Shown here one piece after another: positions 10,181-19,028 of a stretch of DNA of 64,000 bases. The translations under genes and the position numbers were made by a program. The DNA is from Desulfosarcina cetonica JCM 12296 (GTDB lineage: Bacteria; Desulfobacterota; Desulfobacteria; Desulfobacterales; Desulfosarcinaceae). Every line of letters starts with the position of its first letter. Position 1 is the stretch's first letter. The stretch lies in the NCBI RefSeq assembly GCF_001311845.1, contig NZ_BBCC01000001.1:50532-114531 (forward strand), written 5' to 3'. The notes under the pieces were generated by a model, which did no database searches, was not told the origin of the DNA, and saw only the letters and a list, made by a program, of their open reading frames with translations.

Positions 10181-11092
10181 ATGGATATCTGGCAGTTGCA
10201 CATTTTCTGCAAGGTCGTGGACCTGAAAAGCTTTTCACGGGCCGGACGCGCCGTGCACCTCTCCCAACCGACGGTCTCCAGCCACATCAAGGATCTTGAA
10301 GACCATTTCGATTGTCGGTTGATTGACCGCTTGGCCAAGGAAGCCCTGCCCACCAAAGCTGGCCGTCTGCTTTACCGCTATGCCAAACGGATCCTGGCCC
10401 TGCGTGACGAAACCGAAAGTGCCATGGCCGAGTTCAAGGGCAAGGTCAAAGGCAGCCTCGACCTGGGCGGCAGCACCATCCCCGGCGCCTTTGTTCTGCC
10501 GGCGATCATCGGTGCATTCACGACCCGTTTTCCGGAAGTCAACGTCAGCCTGACCATCGCCGACACGCGCCAGATCATCGAAGCGATCCTTGACGGGGAC
10601 CTCGAACTGGGCGTTGTCGGGGCCATCGCCGATATGACCGCCATCGCCCAAACCCAATTGGTGGAAGACGAAATGTGTCTGGTGGTTCCGGCCAGCCACC
10701 CGTGGTCCGGCAGGGAACGGGTCACCCCTCAAGAGCTGTTCAGCGAGGCGTTTATCATTCGTGAAAAGGGATCGGGAACCCTGAAGTCGATTCAGGCCAG
10801 TTTTTTGGAAGCCGGGCTGAATTTTGCCGAGCTCAAGGTGGTGGCCCGCATCGGCAGCACCGAAGCGATCCGCCAGGGCATCCGCAACGGCATGGGTGTA
10901 TCGATTCTGTCCGCCATTGCCGTTTCCGACGATGTGGCCGCGGGCCGCCTGCATACCCTGTCCATCGAGGGGCTGAACCTCAAACGCGCCTTTTATCTCA
11001 CCCATCACCAGCATCGGAGCCTCTCCCCGCTGAGTCGTATCTTCATCGACTTCATCAACAGCCAGCCGATTTCACCACCCCATCGCAGCTGA
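10181..11092 (+). CDS. LysR-type regulator, resembling the selenium-metabolism-associated group
   Basis: A 303-residue LysR protein. Its winged HTH at residues 1-60 contains SFSRAGRAVHLSQPTVSSHI, and a CysB-like effector domain follows. The N-terminal segment and the GGSTIPGAFVLP stretch resemble, from memory, the LysR subgroup annotated as selenium-metabolism-associated in anaerobic Desulfobacterota. I cannot verify that by search. No sel genes are in the window. It follows coaD by four bases and is probably read from the same transcript, which is unusual for a LysR regulator, since most are divergent from their target. Confidence 0.75.
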   Translation: MDIWQLHIFCKVVDLKSFSRAGRAVHLSQPTVSSHIKDLEDHFDCRLIDRLAKEALPTKAGRLLYRYAKRILALRDETESAMAEFKGKVKGSLDLGGSTIPGAFVLPAIIGAFTTRFPEVNVSLTIADTRQIIEAILDGDLELGVVGAIADMTAIAQTQLVEDEMCLVVPASHPWSGRERVTPQELFSEAFIIREKGSGTLKSIQASFLEAGLNFAELKVVARIGSTEAIRQGIRNGMGVSILSAIAVSDDVAAGRLHTLSIEGLNLKRAFYLTHHQHRSLSPLSRIFIDFINSQPISPPHRS

Positions 11093-11146
11093 ACGGCCAC
11101 TTAAACGTGCCAATTGCGCACCAAAATGATGGCAACCAGAAACAGG

Positions 11147-11962
11147 TCAATCGATCGTCAGAAGACCACAGCCCTCGGCTTGGGAGGCCACGTGCAGTTG
11201 GATGGCGTTGCCGTTGAGCGCCCGGCTCACCGCTGCGTGGGCCTTTTGGGAGGTATTGTTGGCTTCGCTGAGATGGGCCAGCACCACATGCTGAAGCCTG
11301 GCATGGAGCAGTTCGGTCAGTAAAAGCGCCGCATCCTCATTGGATAGATGGCCGCTGCGGCCGCGGATGCGCTGTTTCAGGGGCCATGGGTAGGGTCCGT
11401 CGATCAGCATCTGCGGATCGTGGTTGGCTTCGAGGACCAGCAGATCACAGGCCTCCAGATGGGTTCGGACCATGCCGGTAACCACCCCCAGGTCGGTGGC
11501 CATGCCGATTTTGACGCCATGGCCGGTAATGGTGAAACCGGCGGGGTCCTCGGCGTCATGGGAAATGGAAAACGGATGAATGTTCAGTTCGCCAACCGGG
11601 AACGACTCACCACAAACAAACGGTCTCACCCGGGCCAGGCGGCCCACGGTGTTCTCGCATGCCTGCAGCGTGGCGTCATTGATATGCACGGGGAGGTCGA
11701 AGCGCCGGGACAGGACCCCCACCCCCTGGATGTGATCGGCATGTTCATGGGACACCAGGATGGCATCCAGTTGCTTTGGATCCAAGCCGTTGGCTGACAT
11801 CCGACGCTGAATCTCCTTGCCGGAAAGACCGGCATCGATCAGAATCGAGGTCCGGCCGTCGGATACGTAGGTCGCATTGCCCCGGCTGCCACTGGCCAGG
11901 ACACACACCGAGAGCCGAAATTTTTCGCGCCGCACGACGCCATCATTCCCCCCGATGGCCAT
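11147..11962 (-). CDS. MBL-fold metallohydrolase, YycJ/WalJ-like
   Basis: Metallo-beta-lactamase fold protein of about 271 residues. The metal motif HEHADH, the SGSRGN opening and later His residues (ISHDAED, LAHLSEANN) match the small YycJ-type hydrolases, some of which act as 5'-3' exonucleases in DNA repair. Substrate is not determined here. I chose the ATG at 11962; a TTG two codons earlier (11968) would overlap the dut stop. It is the last gene of the minus-strand pnp/dut run and converges with the LysR gene. Confidence 0.82.
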   Translation of the reverse strand: MAIGGNDGVVRREKFRLSVCVLASGSRGNATYVSDGRTSILIDAGLSGKEIQRRMSANGLDPKQLDAILVSHEHADHIQGVGVLSRRFDLPVHINDATLQACENTVGRLARVRPFVCGESFPVGELNIHPFSISHDAEDPAGFTITGHGVKIGMATDLGVVTGMVRTHLEACDLLVLEANHDPQMLIDGPYPWPLKQRIRGRSGHLSNEDAALLLTELLHARLQHVVLAHLSEANNTSQKAHAAVSRALNGNAIQLHVASQAEGCGLLTID

Positions 11963-11964
11963 GG

Positions 11965-12432
11965 TCAACGGCCCGTATGCCCGAAGCCGCCGGTACTGCG
12001 GTCGGTTTCATCCAGCCGGTCAACCACGTTGATACGGGCACGCCAGACTTTCTGAATGACCATCTGGGCGATACGGTCGCCGCGTTTGATCGTTACCGCG
12101 TCCGGTCCCAAATTGATCAGCCCGATTTTGACTTCCCCCCGATAATCGGCATCAATCGTACCCGGTGCGTTGATGATGCCGATACCATGTTTGACGGCCA
12201 AGCCGCTACGGGGTCGGATCTGGGCCTCGAACCCATCGGGAAAGGCCATGGCAAAACCGGTGGGCACCAAATGGATCGCTCCTGGGGAGAGCACCAAATC
12301 TTCCTCCAAGGCGGCACAGATATCCATGCCGGCGCTGCTTGCCGTCATGTAACGGGGCAACGGCAGATCACGGTTTTTCTCGCCATCCAGTCTTTGAAAA
12401 GCAACATTTACGGCAGGGTGCATGACAACCAT
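11965..12432 (-). CDS. dut: Deoxyuridine 5'-triphosphate nucleotidohydrolase
   Basis: Trimeric dUTPase that hydrolyses dUTP to dUMP and keeps uracil out of DNA. All five motifs are visible in 155 residues: [38 protein letters not shown] and the C-terminal [11 protein letters not shown] that closes on the substrate. The gene sits 58 bases downstream of the M16 peptidase and abuts the MBL hydrolase, suggesting one transcript. Confidence 0.95.
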   Translation of the reverse strand: MVVMHPAVNVAFQRLDGEKNRDLPLPRYMTASSAGMDICAALEEDLVLSPGAIHLVPTGFAMAFPDGFEAQIRPRSGLAVKHGIGIINAPGTIDADYRGEVKIGLINLGPDAVTIKRGDRIAQMVIQKVWRARINVVDRLDETDRSTGGFGHTGR

Positions 12433-12490
12433 TCAAATCCGTAGCTGGGAATTGGTGAAATCAAACCATCGGCAGCCCAAGCGCACCCCG

Positions 12491-13761
12491 TTAAACGTGC
12501 AGCAGCACTTCCGGATTGATACGATCGGCTTGGGGGCCAAGCATGGTCAGCGCCGGGCTTCCGCTGGACCATAAGGCGTTGGCCAGGGAGAGAATGTCGG
12601 CGGACGTCACCGCATCGATCTGATCGATGACCGTCTGCATGGGGATATCGTCCCCAAAGTAGCATTCGTTCTGCGCCAGGCGCATCATCTGACTGTCCGG
12701 GCTCTCCTCGGCCATGAGCAAATTTCCTTCGGTGAACGCTTGGCATCGCGCAGGACCTCCTCGGGAACCGGCTCGTCTTTGAGTTTTTGAAGTTCCTGCA
12801 TGATCAACGACAGACATTGGGCCACATCCTGCGGGGTGACGCCGGTGTAGATCCCCAGCATGCCGGTATCGGCATAGGAGGTGAGGAACGAATAAATCGT
12901 ATAGGCCAGCCCGCGTTCTTCCCGCACGGTCTGAAAAAGGCGCGAACTCATATTCCCGCCTAAAATGGTGTTGAGCAGGGAAGCGGCATACCGGCGTGGA
13001 TCATGCACCGACACCCCGGGCATGCCCAGGCAGATATGGGCTTGTTCCAGATCCCGGTGACGCGTGATGATCGCGTGGCCGTCGGCAGGCGTCGTGCGCG
13101 GAGCAAATCCATTGCCAGGGGTAATTGCGGAAAAAAAGGGGGCGGTCAGATCGACGATGCGGTCATGGGCCACATTGCCGGCCACGGCGATCACGATCCG
13201 GTCGGGTTGGTACAGGCGTCCGAAAAAATGCCGGAGGATCTGGCTGTCAAACCCGAGGATATTCTCCCGTGCGCCCAAAATGGAGCGCCCCAGGGGATGA
13301 TTCCCCCACAAGGCGGGTCCCATCATGGTGTGGACCCACTCCTCAGGGGTATCATCGACCATCCCGATTTCCTGGAAAATCACCGGCCGCTCGCGTGCGA
13401 CCTCTCGCTCGTCAAAGACCGAATTGAGAAAAATATCGGAAAGGATATCCACCATGGTGGCGAACTGGCTGTCCAGCACCCGGGCATGGTAGCAGGTATG
13501 TTCCATGGAGGTGAACGCATTGGTCTGACCGCCGATGGCATCGAACTCCTTGGCGATCTGGAAGGCACTGCGCTTGACCGTCCCCTTGAAGATCATGTGC
13601 TCGATAAAGTGGGAGAGCCCGCTTTCGGCCTCGCTTTCGTCACGGGCCCCCACGTGAACCCAGACGCCCATGGAGACCGAGCGCACGTGGGGCATGGTCA
13701 TGGAGACGATCCGAACGCCGTTCTCCAGGGTGGTTTTATTCACCGCCGTTTTTGCGTTCAT
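12491..13761 (-). CDS. M16-family zinc peptidase (one frameshift)
   Basis: Pitrilysin-type peptidase of about 423 residues. The inverted zinc motif [11 protein letters not shown] (HxxEH) and the downstream Glu in the [13 protein letters not shown] region are present, followed by the inactive C-terminal half. The frame breaks between 12735 and 12742: AKR is followed in the other frame by [12 protein letters not shown], the usual EGNLL segment, so one base is missing. I chose the ATG at 13761 because it gives the normal N-terminus [10 protein letters not shown]; it overlaps the end of pnp by 26 bases, as often seen for this pair. It probably processes peptides in the cytoplasm; the substrate is unknown. 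Confidence 0.88.
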
Positions 13762-15834
13762 CTTCGAGTACGGCTTTGTGGCTGAGGCGGATTTTGCCGT
13801 CCTTGGATATTTCCAGCACCTTGACCTTGAGCATGTCCCCTTCCTTGACCACATCGGTCACCTTGGCCACCCGGCGGTTGGCCAGCTGGCTGATATGGAC
13901 CAGGCCGTCGGTTCCGGGAACGAGTTGGACGAACGCACCGAAATCGGTGGTCTTGACCACCTTGCCCTCGTAGGTTGCCCCTACCTCGGGCTCCATGGTC
14001 AGGGACTCGATCTGCTGGCGCGCGGCATCGCCATCCTCGGCGGAGGTGGCGGCGATCTTGACCAGGCCACTGTCGTCGATTTCGATCTTGGTGTTGGTTT
14101 CGCTCTGGATGGCCCGGATCACCTTGCCACCAGGGCCGATGACATCACGGATTTTGTCCGGGTTGATCTTGATGGAGACGATCTTGGGGGCAAAGGGAGA
14201 GATGTCATCCCGCGGTTTTTCGATGGCCTGGAGCATCTTATCGAGAATATGCATGCGGCCGGCCTTGGCCTGGGCCAGCGCCTTCTCCATGATATCGCGG
14301 GAAAGCTCGAGGATCTTGATGTCCATCTGCAGGGCGGTGATCCCCTCGGTGGTACCGGTGACCTTGAAATCCATGTCGCCGGTGTGGTCTTCATCGCCCA
14401 GAATGTCTGACAAGATGACGACTTGGTCGCCCTCTTTCACCAATCCCATGGCAATACCGGAGACCGGAGCCTTGATCGGCACCCCCCCATCCATCAGGGC
14501 CATCGTGCCGGCGCACACGGTACCCATGGAGGAGGATCCGTTGGATTCGAGCACCTCGGAAACCACGCGAATCGTGTAATCAAAGGTCTCTTTTTCGGGC
14601 AGAACCCGTTCCAACGCCCGGGTGGAAAGGCCGCCGTGGCCGATATCCCGCCGACTGGGAGCACCGACACGCTTGACCTCGCCCACCGAGTAGGGGGGGA
14701 AGTTGTAATGCAGCATGAAAGGCCGGTTCTCTTCGCCGCTGAGGGTTTCGACGCGCTGTTCGTCGCCACCCGAGCCCAGGGTCAGAATCCCGAGCACCTG
14801 GGTCTCTCCACGGGTAAACAAGGCACTGCCGTGGGGCCGGGGCAAAATCCCCACGTCACAGGTAATGGGGCGGATCTCATCGAAGCGGCGATTGTCGATC
14901 CGCCGGCCTTCCTTGAGAATCATGTCCCGGCAGATCTGTTTCTGCAGGTCGCCCAGGATGGCAGCGATCTCCTCGCGCCGCTCGGTGCCTTCCTCGCCCA
15001 TCCCCTCGATAATCTGGGCCTTGGCGGCCCGGACGGCCGCGTAGCGCTCCATTTTTTCCGGAATGGTCAAGGCCGCATGCAACGAAGCGGTGGCTTTTTC
15101 CTGAACCCGCTCGACCAGGGCAGGATCTTTTTCGGGCAGCATAAAGACGCGTTTCGGTTTACCCAAGGCCGCCTTCAATTGTTCCTGGGCATCGATAATC
15201 GGTTGGATGGCACGATGGCCGAAGAAAATCGCCTCCAGCATGTCCGCTTCGCTGACCACGTCTGCGCCACCCTCGACCATGACCACCCCGGTGCGCGAGC
15301 CGGCAATGATAATATTGATATCGCTGACGGCCGTTTGGGCCAGCGTGGGGTTGGCCACGAACTGGCCGTCCACACGGGCCACGCGGACCGCCGCGATGGG
15401 ACCGGCGAAGGGGATGTCCGAAATTTCCAGGGCCGCCGAGGCGCCGACCATGGCCAGCATGTCCGGATCATTCTCCTGATCCATGGAGAGCACGGTGGCA
15501 ATCACTTGGGTCTCGAAGCGGTAGCCTTTCGGAAAGAGCGGGCGGATGGGGCGATCAATCAGGCGGGCGGTGAGGGTTTCCTTCTCGCTGGGTCGGCCAA
15601 TCTCGCGACGAAAATAGTTTCCCGGAATTCGGCCGGCAGCATAGACCTTTTCCTGATACTCCACGGAAAGGGGTAAAAATCGGTATCTCTCTCGTCATTG
15701 GCAGATACAACGGTAACCAGGACAATCGTGTCACCATATCGCACCACAACCGACCCGGAGGCCTGTTTGGCGACTTTACCTGCCTGGATGCTAAGGGTGT
15801 TTGCCCCCACATCCGCCTTGAATGTATATTCCAT
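13736..15834 (-). CDS. pnp: Polyribonucleotide nucleotidyltransferase (one frameshift)
   Basis: Phosphorolytic 3'-5' exoribonuclease of about 699 residues: two RNase PH domains, then KH ([12 protein letters not shown]) and S1 ([18 protein letters not shown]) RNA-binding domains. The first about 55 residues lie in another frame. Adding one base in the GGGG at 15670-15673 turns DFYPFPWS into [19 protein letters not shown], the conserved sequence. An AGGAG lies before the ATG. It stands downstream of rpsO as in most bacteria, with a hairpin-rich spacer that could be the site of cleavage and autoregulation known for E. coli pnp. Confidence 0.95.
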
Positions 15835-15920
15835 TTAACGTCTTTCTCCTGAATAAAGTGCGGCAAGGGCGAAAGTCTGTCCGCCCATTGCCCGGAAATT
15901 GCCGATGGTCAGGCCATCTG

Positions 15921-15974
15921 TCCGGTGTTCACCGGAAGGCTCCCGGTCATCTGGCCGGCGGGAGTACCGCCGGC
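15921..15974 (-). promoter_or_regulatory. Two hairpins in the rpsO-pnp spacer
   Basis: TCCGGTG/CACCGGA (15921-15936, two-base loop) and GCCGGCGG/CCGCCGGC (15954-15974, five-base loop) form strong stems between rpsO and pnp. There is no T-run, so they look like processing or control structures rather than simple terminators. In E. coli this spacer holds an RNase III site used for pnp autoregulation; the same role here is inference. Confidence 0.5.
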
Positions 15975-16038
15975 AGTTGAATCCGTGGGAACCGGCAAAA
16001 AGGATTCGGCAACCCGGGGTTGCCAGGGTCGAAACACC

Positions 16039-16308
16039 TTAGCGCCGCAAACCAAGGGTTTCGATGATGGAGCGATAGCGCTGCACATCGTTGCGTTTGA
16101 CATAATTGAGCAGTCTGCGGCGTTTACCCACCAGCATCAGCAAGCCACGACGGGAATGATGATCCTTCTTGTGCACCTTCAGATGTTCTGTAAGGTAGGA
16201 AATCCGGTGGGTTAAAAGCCCGATCTGAACCTCCGGCGACCCGGTGTCGGTATCGTGCTTTTTGTATTTTTCAATCAGTTCTTTCTTGGTTTCGGCAGTA
16301 TAGGCCAC
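16039..16308 (-). CDS. rpsO: 30S ribosomal protein S15
   Basis: Small-subunit protein that nucleates the 16S central domain. The sequence [17 protein letters not shown] and the [20 protein letters not shown] core are diagnostic. The start is a GTG at 16308: the AAGGAGG at 16318-16324 is nine bases from this GTG but directly touches the upstream ATG at 16317, and the GTG gives exactly the usual 89 residues. Between truB and pnp, its normal place. Confidence 0.95.
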   Translation of the reverse strand: MAYTAETKKELIEKYKKHDTDTGSPEVQIGLLTHRISYLTEHLKVHKKDHHSRRGLLMLVGKRRRLLNYVKRNDVQRYRSIIETLGLRR

Positions 16309-16317
16309 TGTTCTCAT

Positions 16318-16324
16318 CCTCCTT
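16318..16324 (-). promoter_or_regulatory. Ribosome binding site deciding the rpsO start
   Basis: AAGGAGG on the minus strand. Spacing is nine bases to the GTG at 16308 but zero bases to the ATG at 16317, so the GTG is the likely start. Confidence 0.75.
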
Positions 16325-16443
16325 GAAATGGTTACCACATATTCATTCGGTTCGCATCCGGACGCGTCCGCCCTGACCCAAAGCAGGTCCGGCCTGCAAA
16401 AATCATTGCCTCGTAAAAATCGACAGGCTTGTAAATATCACCT

Positions 16444-17349
16444 TTATACTGAAAAAACACAACAATAAATATAACTGCCCGCCAATGTCGCCTCCAGTAC
16501 GGCAATCAACTGGCCGCCGGAATCGATCACCTTGAACGTGCCTTCTAACAGGGGTGACGAATCCGCGAAATCGGTGCTGGCCAGCTTTTTCCCGTTGCGG
16601 ATCTTTTGGGCCAATCCGTCATCCGCGGTAACGGCAGGCATCCGCGGCAGGGCCGCATGCATGGGAATCACCGCTTTTTCAAGGCGCCCTTCGTCCCGAT
16701 ACGCGCAAAGGGTCTCCAGCGTCAGGGCCGTATCAACATCAAAACCGCAACTGGCGGTTCTGCGCAGACGCTTTAAATGCGCGCCACATCCCAGGGCCGC
16801 GCCCATATCCGCACACAGGGTGCGAATATAGGTTCCCGCCGAACAGGAAACCCGCAGACGAACCACCGGCAGGTCGATGGACAATATCGTCAACTGGTGA
16901 ATCCGTACCGGCCTGGCCGGCTTTTGCACGGCAATGCCCTTGCGCGCCAGCTTATACAACGGCGTGCCCTGGTGTTTCAGGGCCGAGTAAGCCGGTGGAA
17001 TCTGTTCGATGTCGCCGATGAAGCGCGGCACCACCGCATGGACCGAGGCGGCCGTAATGCCGTCTATCGGATGCTCAGCCATCACCCGACCCGTTGCATC
17101 CTGGGTATCGGTAGAAATCCCCAGGACCATTTCGGCCTCATAGGTCTTGTCGCCTTCCAGCAAAAAACGCGAAAGTCGCGTCGCCCGATTCAGGCAGCAC
17201 ACCATGACCCCCGTGGCGAACGGATCCAGCGTGCCGCTGTGGCCCACCTTTTTCGCTCCGACAACCCGCTTGACCCGGGCCACCAGCGCCGCCGACGAAA
17301 TGCCCTCGGGCTTGTCCAGGACGATAATCCCGTTTAATTCACCCGACAT
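16444..17349 (-). CDS. truB: tRNA pseudouridine-55 synthase
   Basis: Converts U55 in the T-loop of tRNAs to pseudouridine. GHSGTLDPFATGVM contains the catalytic Asp, and GTYIRTLCADMG is the conserved later segment. At 301 residues it has the normal length, including a short C-terminal PUA-like part. It overlaps nrnA by 16 bases, so translation is probably coupled. Confidence 0.95.
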   Translation of the reverse strand: MSGELNGIIVLDKPEGISSAALVARVKRVVGAKKVGHSGTLDPFATGVMVCCLNRATRLSRFLLEGDKTYEAEMVLGISTDTQDATGRVMAEHPIDGITAASVHAVVPRFIGDIEQIPPAYSALKHQGTPLYKLARKGIAVQKPARPVRIHQLTILSIDLPVVRLRVSCSAGTYIRTLCADMGAALGCGAHLKRLRRTASCGFDVDTALTLETLCAYRDEGRLEKAVIPMHAALPRMPAVTADDGLAQKIRNGKKLASTDFADSSPLLEGTFKVIDSGGQLIAVLEATLAGSYIYCCVFSV

Positions 17350-18326
17350 GGTTCGCCAAAACCATCAGACAGGTTGTATATGGTCTGCTTCAAATCGGAG
17401 AGGCGCGACTCCACGGAAAAACCGGCCGCACCGGCGTGCCCGCCGCCACCAAACGTCGTTGCGATGCGCGAGACGTCCACGCTGCCATCCGAGCGCAAAC
17501 TGACATGAAAGGACTTGCGTCCACCGTCATCCACCGCGCCATTTTCCAATTCGTGAATCAGGGCGGCAACCTTGACATCCCGAATCCGCCGGGCATAGTT
17601 GATCAGGCCATCGGCGTCTTCGGGCTGGGTGCCGGTCTCGGCCAGCATCTCGCGCGTTACGGTCATAATCGAGAGATAGCCGTTGTTGGAGACCTCGATG
17701 GAGTCGAGCGCCAGGTTGAGCAGCTTGATACGTCCCAAGGAGTAGGTACCATAGACGTACTGGGCAACCGCGGACGGTTTCACCCCGGCCACCACCATGG
17801 CTTCACAGATCGCAAAGGCCGCCTGGTTGGTATTGGAAAAACGGAAGGATCCGGTATCGGTCAGAATTCCCGTATAGATGGCCGTTGCAATGGCCGGGTC
17901 GATCTCGAGCCCCATGGCCTTGATCAACCGATAAACGATCTCGGATGTGGCACAGGCATCCACATCCACCAGGTGATGCTGCCCGAAGCGTTTGTTGGTG
18001 GTGTGGTGATCGATATTGATGATGACCGGAATCGCACCGATCGCCTCCGCCGCCGATCCGACCCGGCTGAGGCTGCCACAATCCAGAATCACCGCCGTAT
18101 CGAACTGCGCCGGGGTTGTGATCTGCTTTTGGATGCGTTGGACCGAAGGCAAAAATCGATAGACTTCGGGAATGGAACTCTCGTTGTGCAGCGTCACGTG
18201 GCGATCCAACTTCTCGAGCGATAGGCCAAGCGCCAACAAGGCGCCAATGGCGTCACCATCCGGATTGGAATGCGATGCAAGCAGGATATGCTCACTGCTC
18301 GTCAGTTGTTGGATTATTTGTTTCAT
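17334..18326 (-). CDS. nrnA: Bifunctional oligoribonuclease / PAP phosphatase (DHH family)
   Basis: DHH-DHHA1 phosphoesterase of 330 residues. The N-terminal SHSNPDGDAIGA and NIDHHTTNKRFG motifs bind the two metals, and the C-terminal GGGHAGAAGF is the DHHA1 nucleic-acid-binding loop. Family members degrade nano-RNAs and convert 3'-phosphoadenosine 5'-phosphate to AMP, which would suit a sulfate-metabolising cell; this is inference. It overlaps both rbfA and truB in the translation operon. Confidence 0.9.
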   Translation of the reverse strand: MKQIIQQLTSSEHILLASHSNPDGDAIGALLALGLSLEKLDRHVTLHNESSIPEVYRFLPSVQRIQKQITTPAQFDTAVILDCGSLSRVGSAAEAIGAIPVIINIDHHTTNKRFGQHHLVDVDACATSEIVYRLIKAMGLEIDPAIATAIYTGILTDTGSFRFSNTNQAAFAICEAMVVAGVKPSAVAQYVYGTYSLGRIKLLNLALDSIEVSNNGYLSIMTVTREMLAETGTQPEDADGLINYARRIRDVKVAALIHELENGAVDDGGRKSFHVSLRSDGSVDVSRIATTFGGGGHAGAAGFSVESRLSDLKQTIYNLSDGFGEPCRVN

Positions 18327-18678
18327 CGTCGGTTTGTAGGGATTTCAGCACCCGGTTGATCTGGGCGCCATAATCAAAGGACCCATCATAGAAGAATTTC
18401 AAATCCGGCATGTACCGAAGGCCCAATTCCCGGGCCAGTTCCCGTTTGATAAACCCCCTGGCACTCTCGAATCCTGACAGGATCGTCTCTTTTTCCACCT
18501 CCCCACCGGGCGTGGCAAAATAGATCTTGGCGATGCGCAGGTCACGGCTCAGCACGACGCCGGTGATGGTGGCCTGAGCCAACCGGGGATCGTTGACCCC
18601 TTTTTGGATCAGGTTTGCCAGCACGCGCTGAACCTGTCCGCCGACTCGCTCGGCACGATTGAATGTTCGTTTTACCAC
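18292..18678 (-). CDS. rbfA: Ribosome-binding factor A
   Basis: Small KH-fold protein needed for late maturation of the 30S subunit. The N-terminal RTFNRAERVGGQVQRVLANLI and the middle ARGFIKRELARELGLRYMPDL are typical. I prefer the GTG at 18678 because a GGAAG lies 10 bases before it; a GTG at 18708 would add ten residues with no visible ribosome binding site. The end overlaps nrnA by 35 bases. Confidence 0.9.
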   Translation of the reverse strand: MVKRTFNRAERVGGQVQRVLANLIQKGVNDPRLAQATITGVVLSRDLRIAKIYFATPGGEVEKETILSGFESARGFIKRELARELGLRYMPDLKFFYDGSFDYGAQINRVLKSLQTDDETNNPTTDEQ

Positions 18679-18733
18679 GTTGGTTATACTTCCAGCCGGG
18701 GGGTCCACCGGTTCAAGGGCGTACCGTCAGCGG

Positions 18734-19021
18734 CTACAGAGAGATAATTTCCAGATCCGTGTCGATTATTTCAGCCAAGCCCAGTGCCTCGGCAAAGTTA
18801 AACAGCTTGTCCAGCTTGGTGTTGATCAGCCGTCGGTCACTGCCGACCATGCAAACACCGATGGTCGCCCGCTGATAAACGTCGTTGTCCGCCACTTCCG
18901 CCACGGATGCGTTGAAATTGTTGCGGATACGCGCCACAATGGCTTTAACGACACTCCGCTTTGCTTTCAGCGAGTGGCAGTCATGAATCCTGAAAACCAA
19001 GCACCCGGCGCCCACCACCAT
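18734..19021 (-). CDS. DUF503 (YlxP-like) protein
   Basis: A 95-residue protein matching the DUF503/YlxP family: it opens with a short beta strand, then HSLKAKRSVVKAIVARIRNNFNASVAEV. The family sits next to infB and rbfA in many bacteria and is thought to be ribosome-associated, but its function is not firmly known. It begins seven bases after the infB stop. Confidence 0.88.
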   Translation of the reverse strand: MVVGAGCLVFRIHDCHSLKAKRSVVKAIVARIRNNFNASVAEVADNDVYQRATIGVCMVGSDRRLINTKLDKLFNFAEALGLAEIIDTDLEIISL

Positions 19022-19028
19022 CCTTGTC

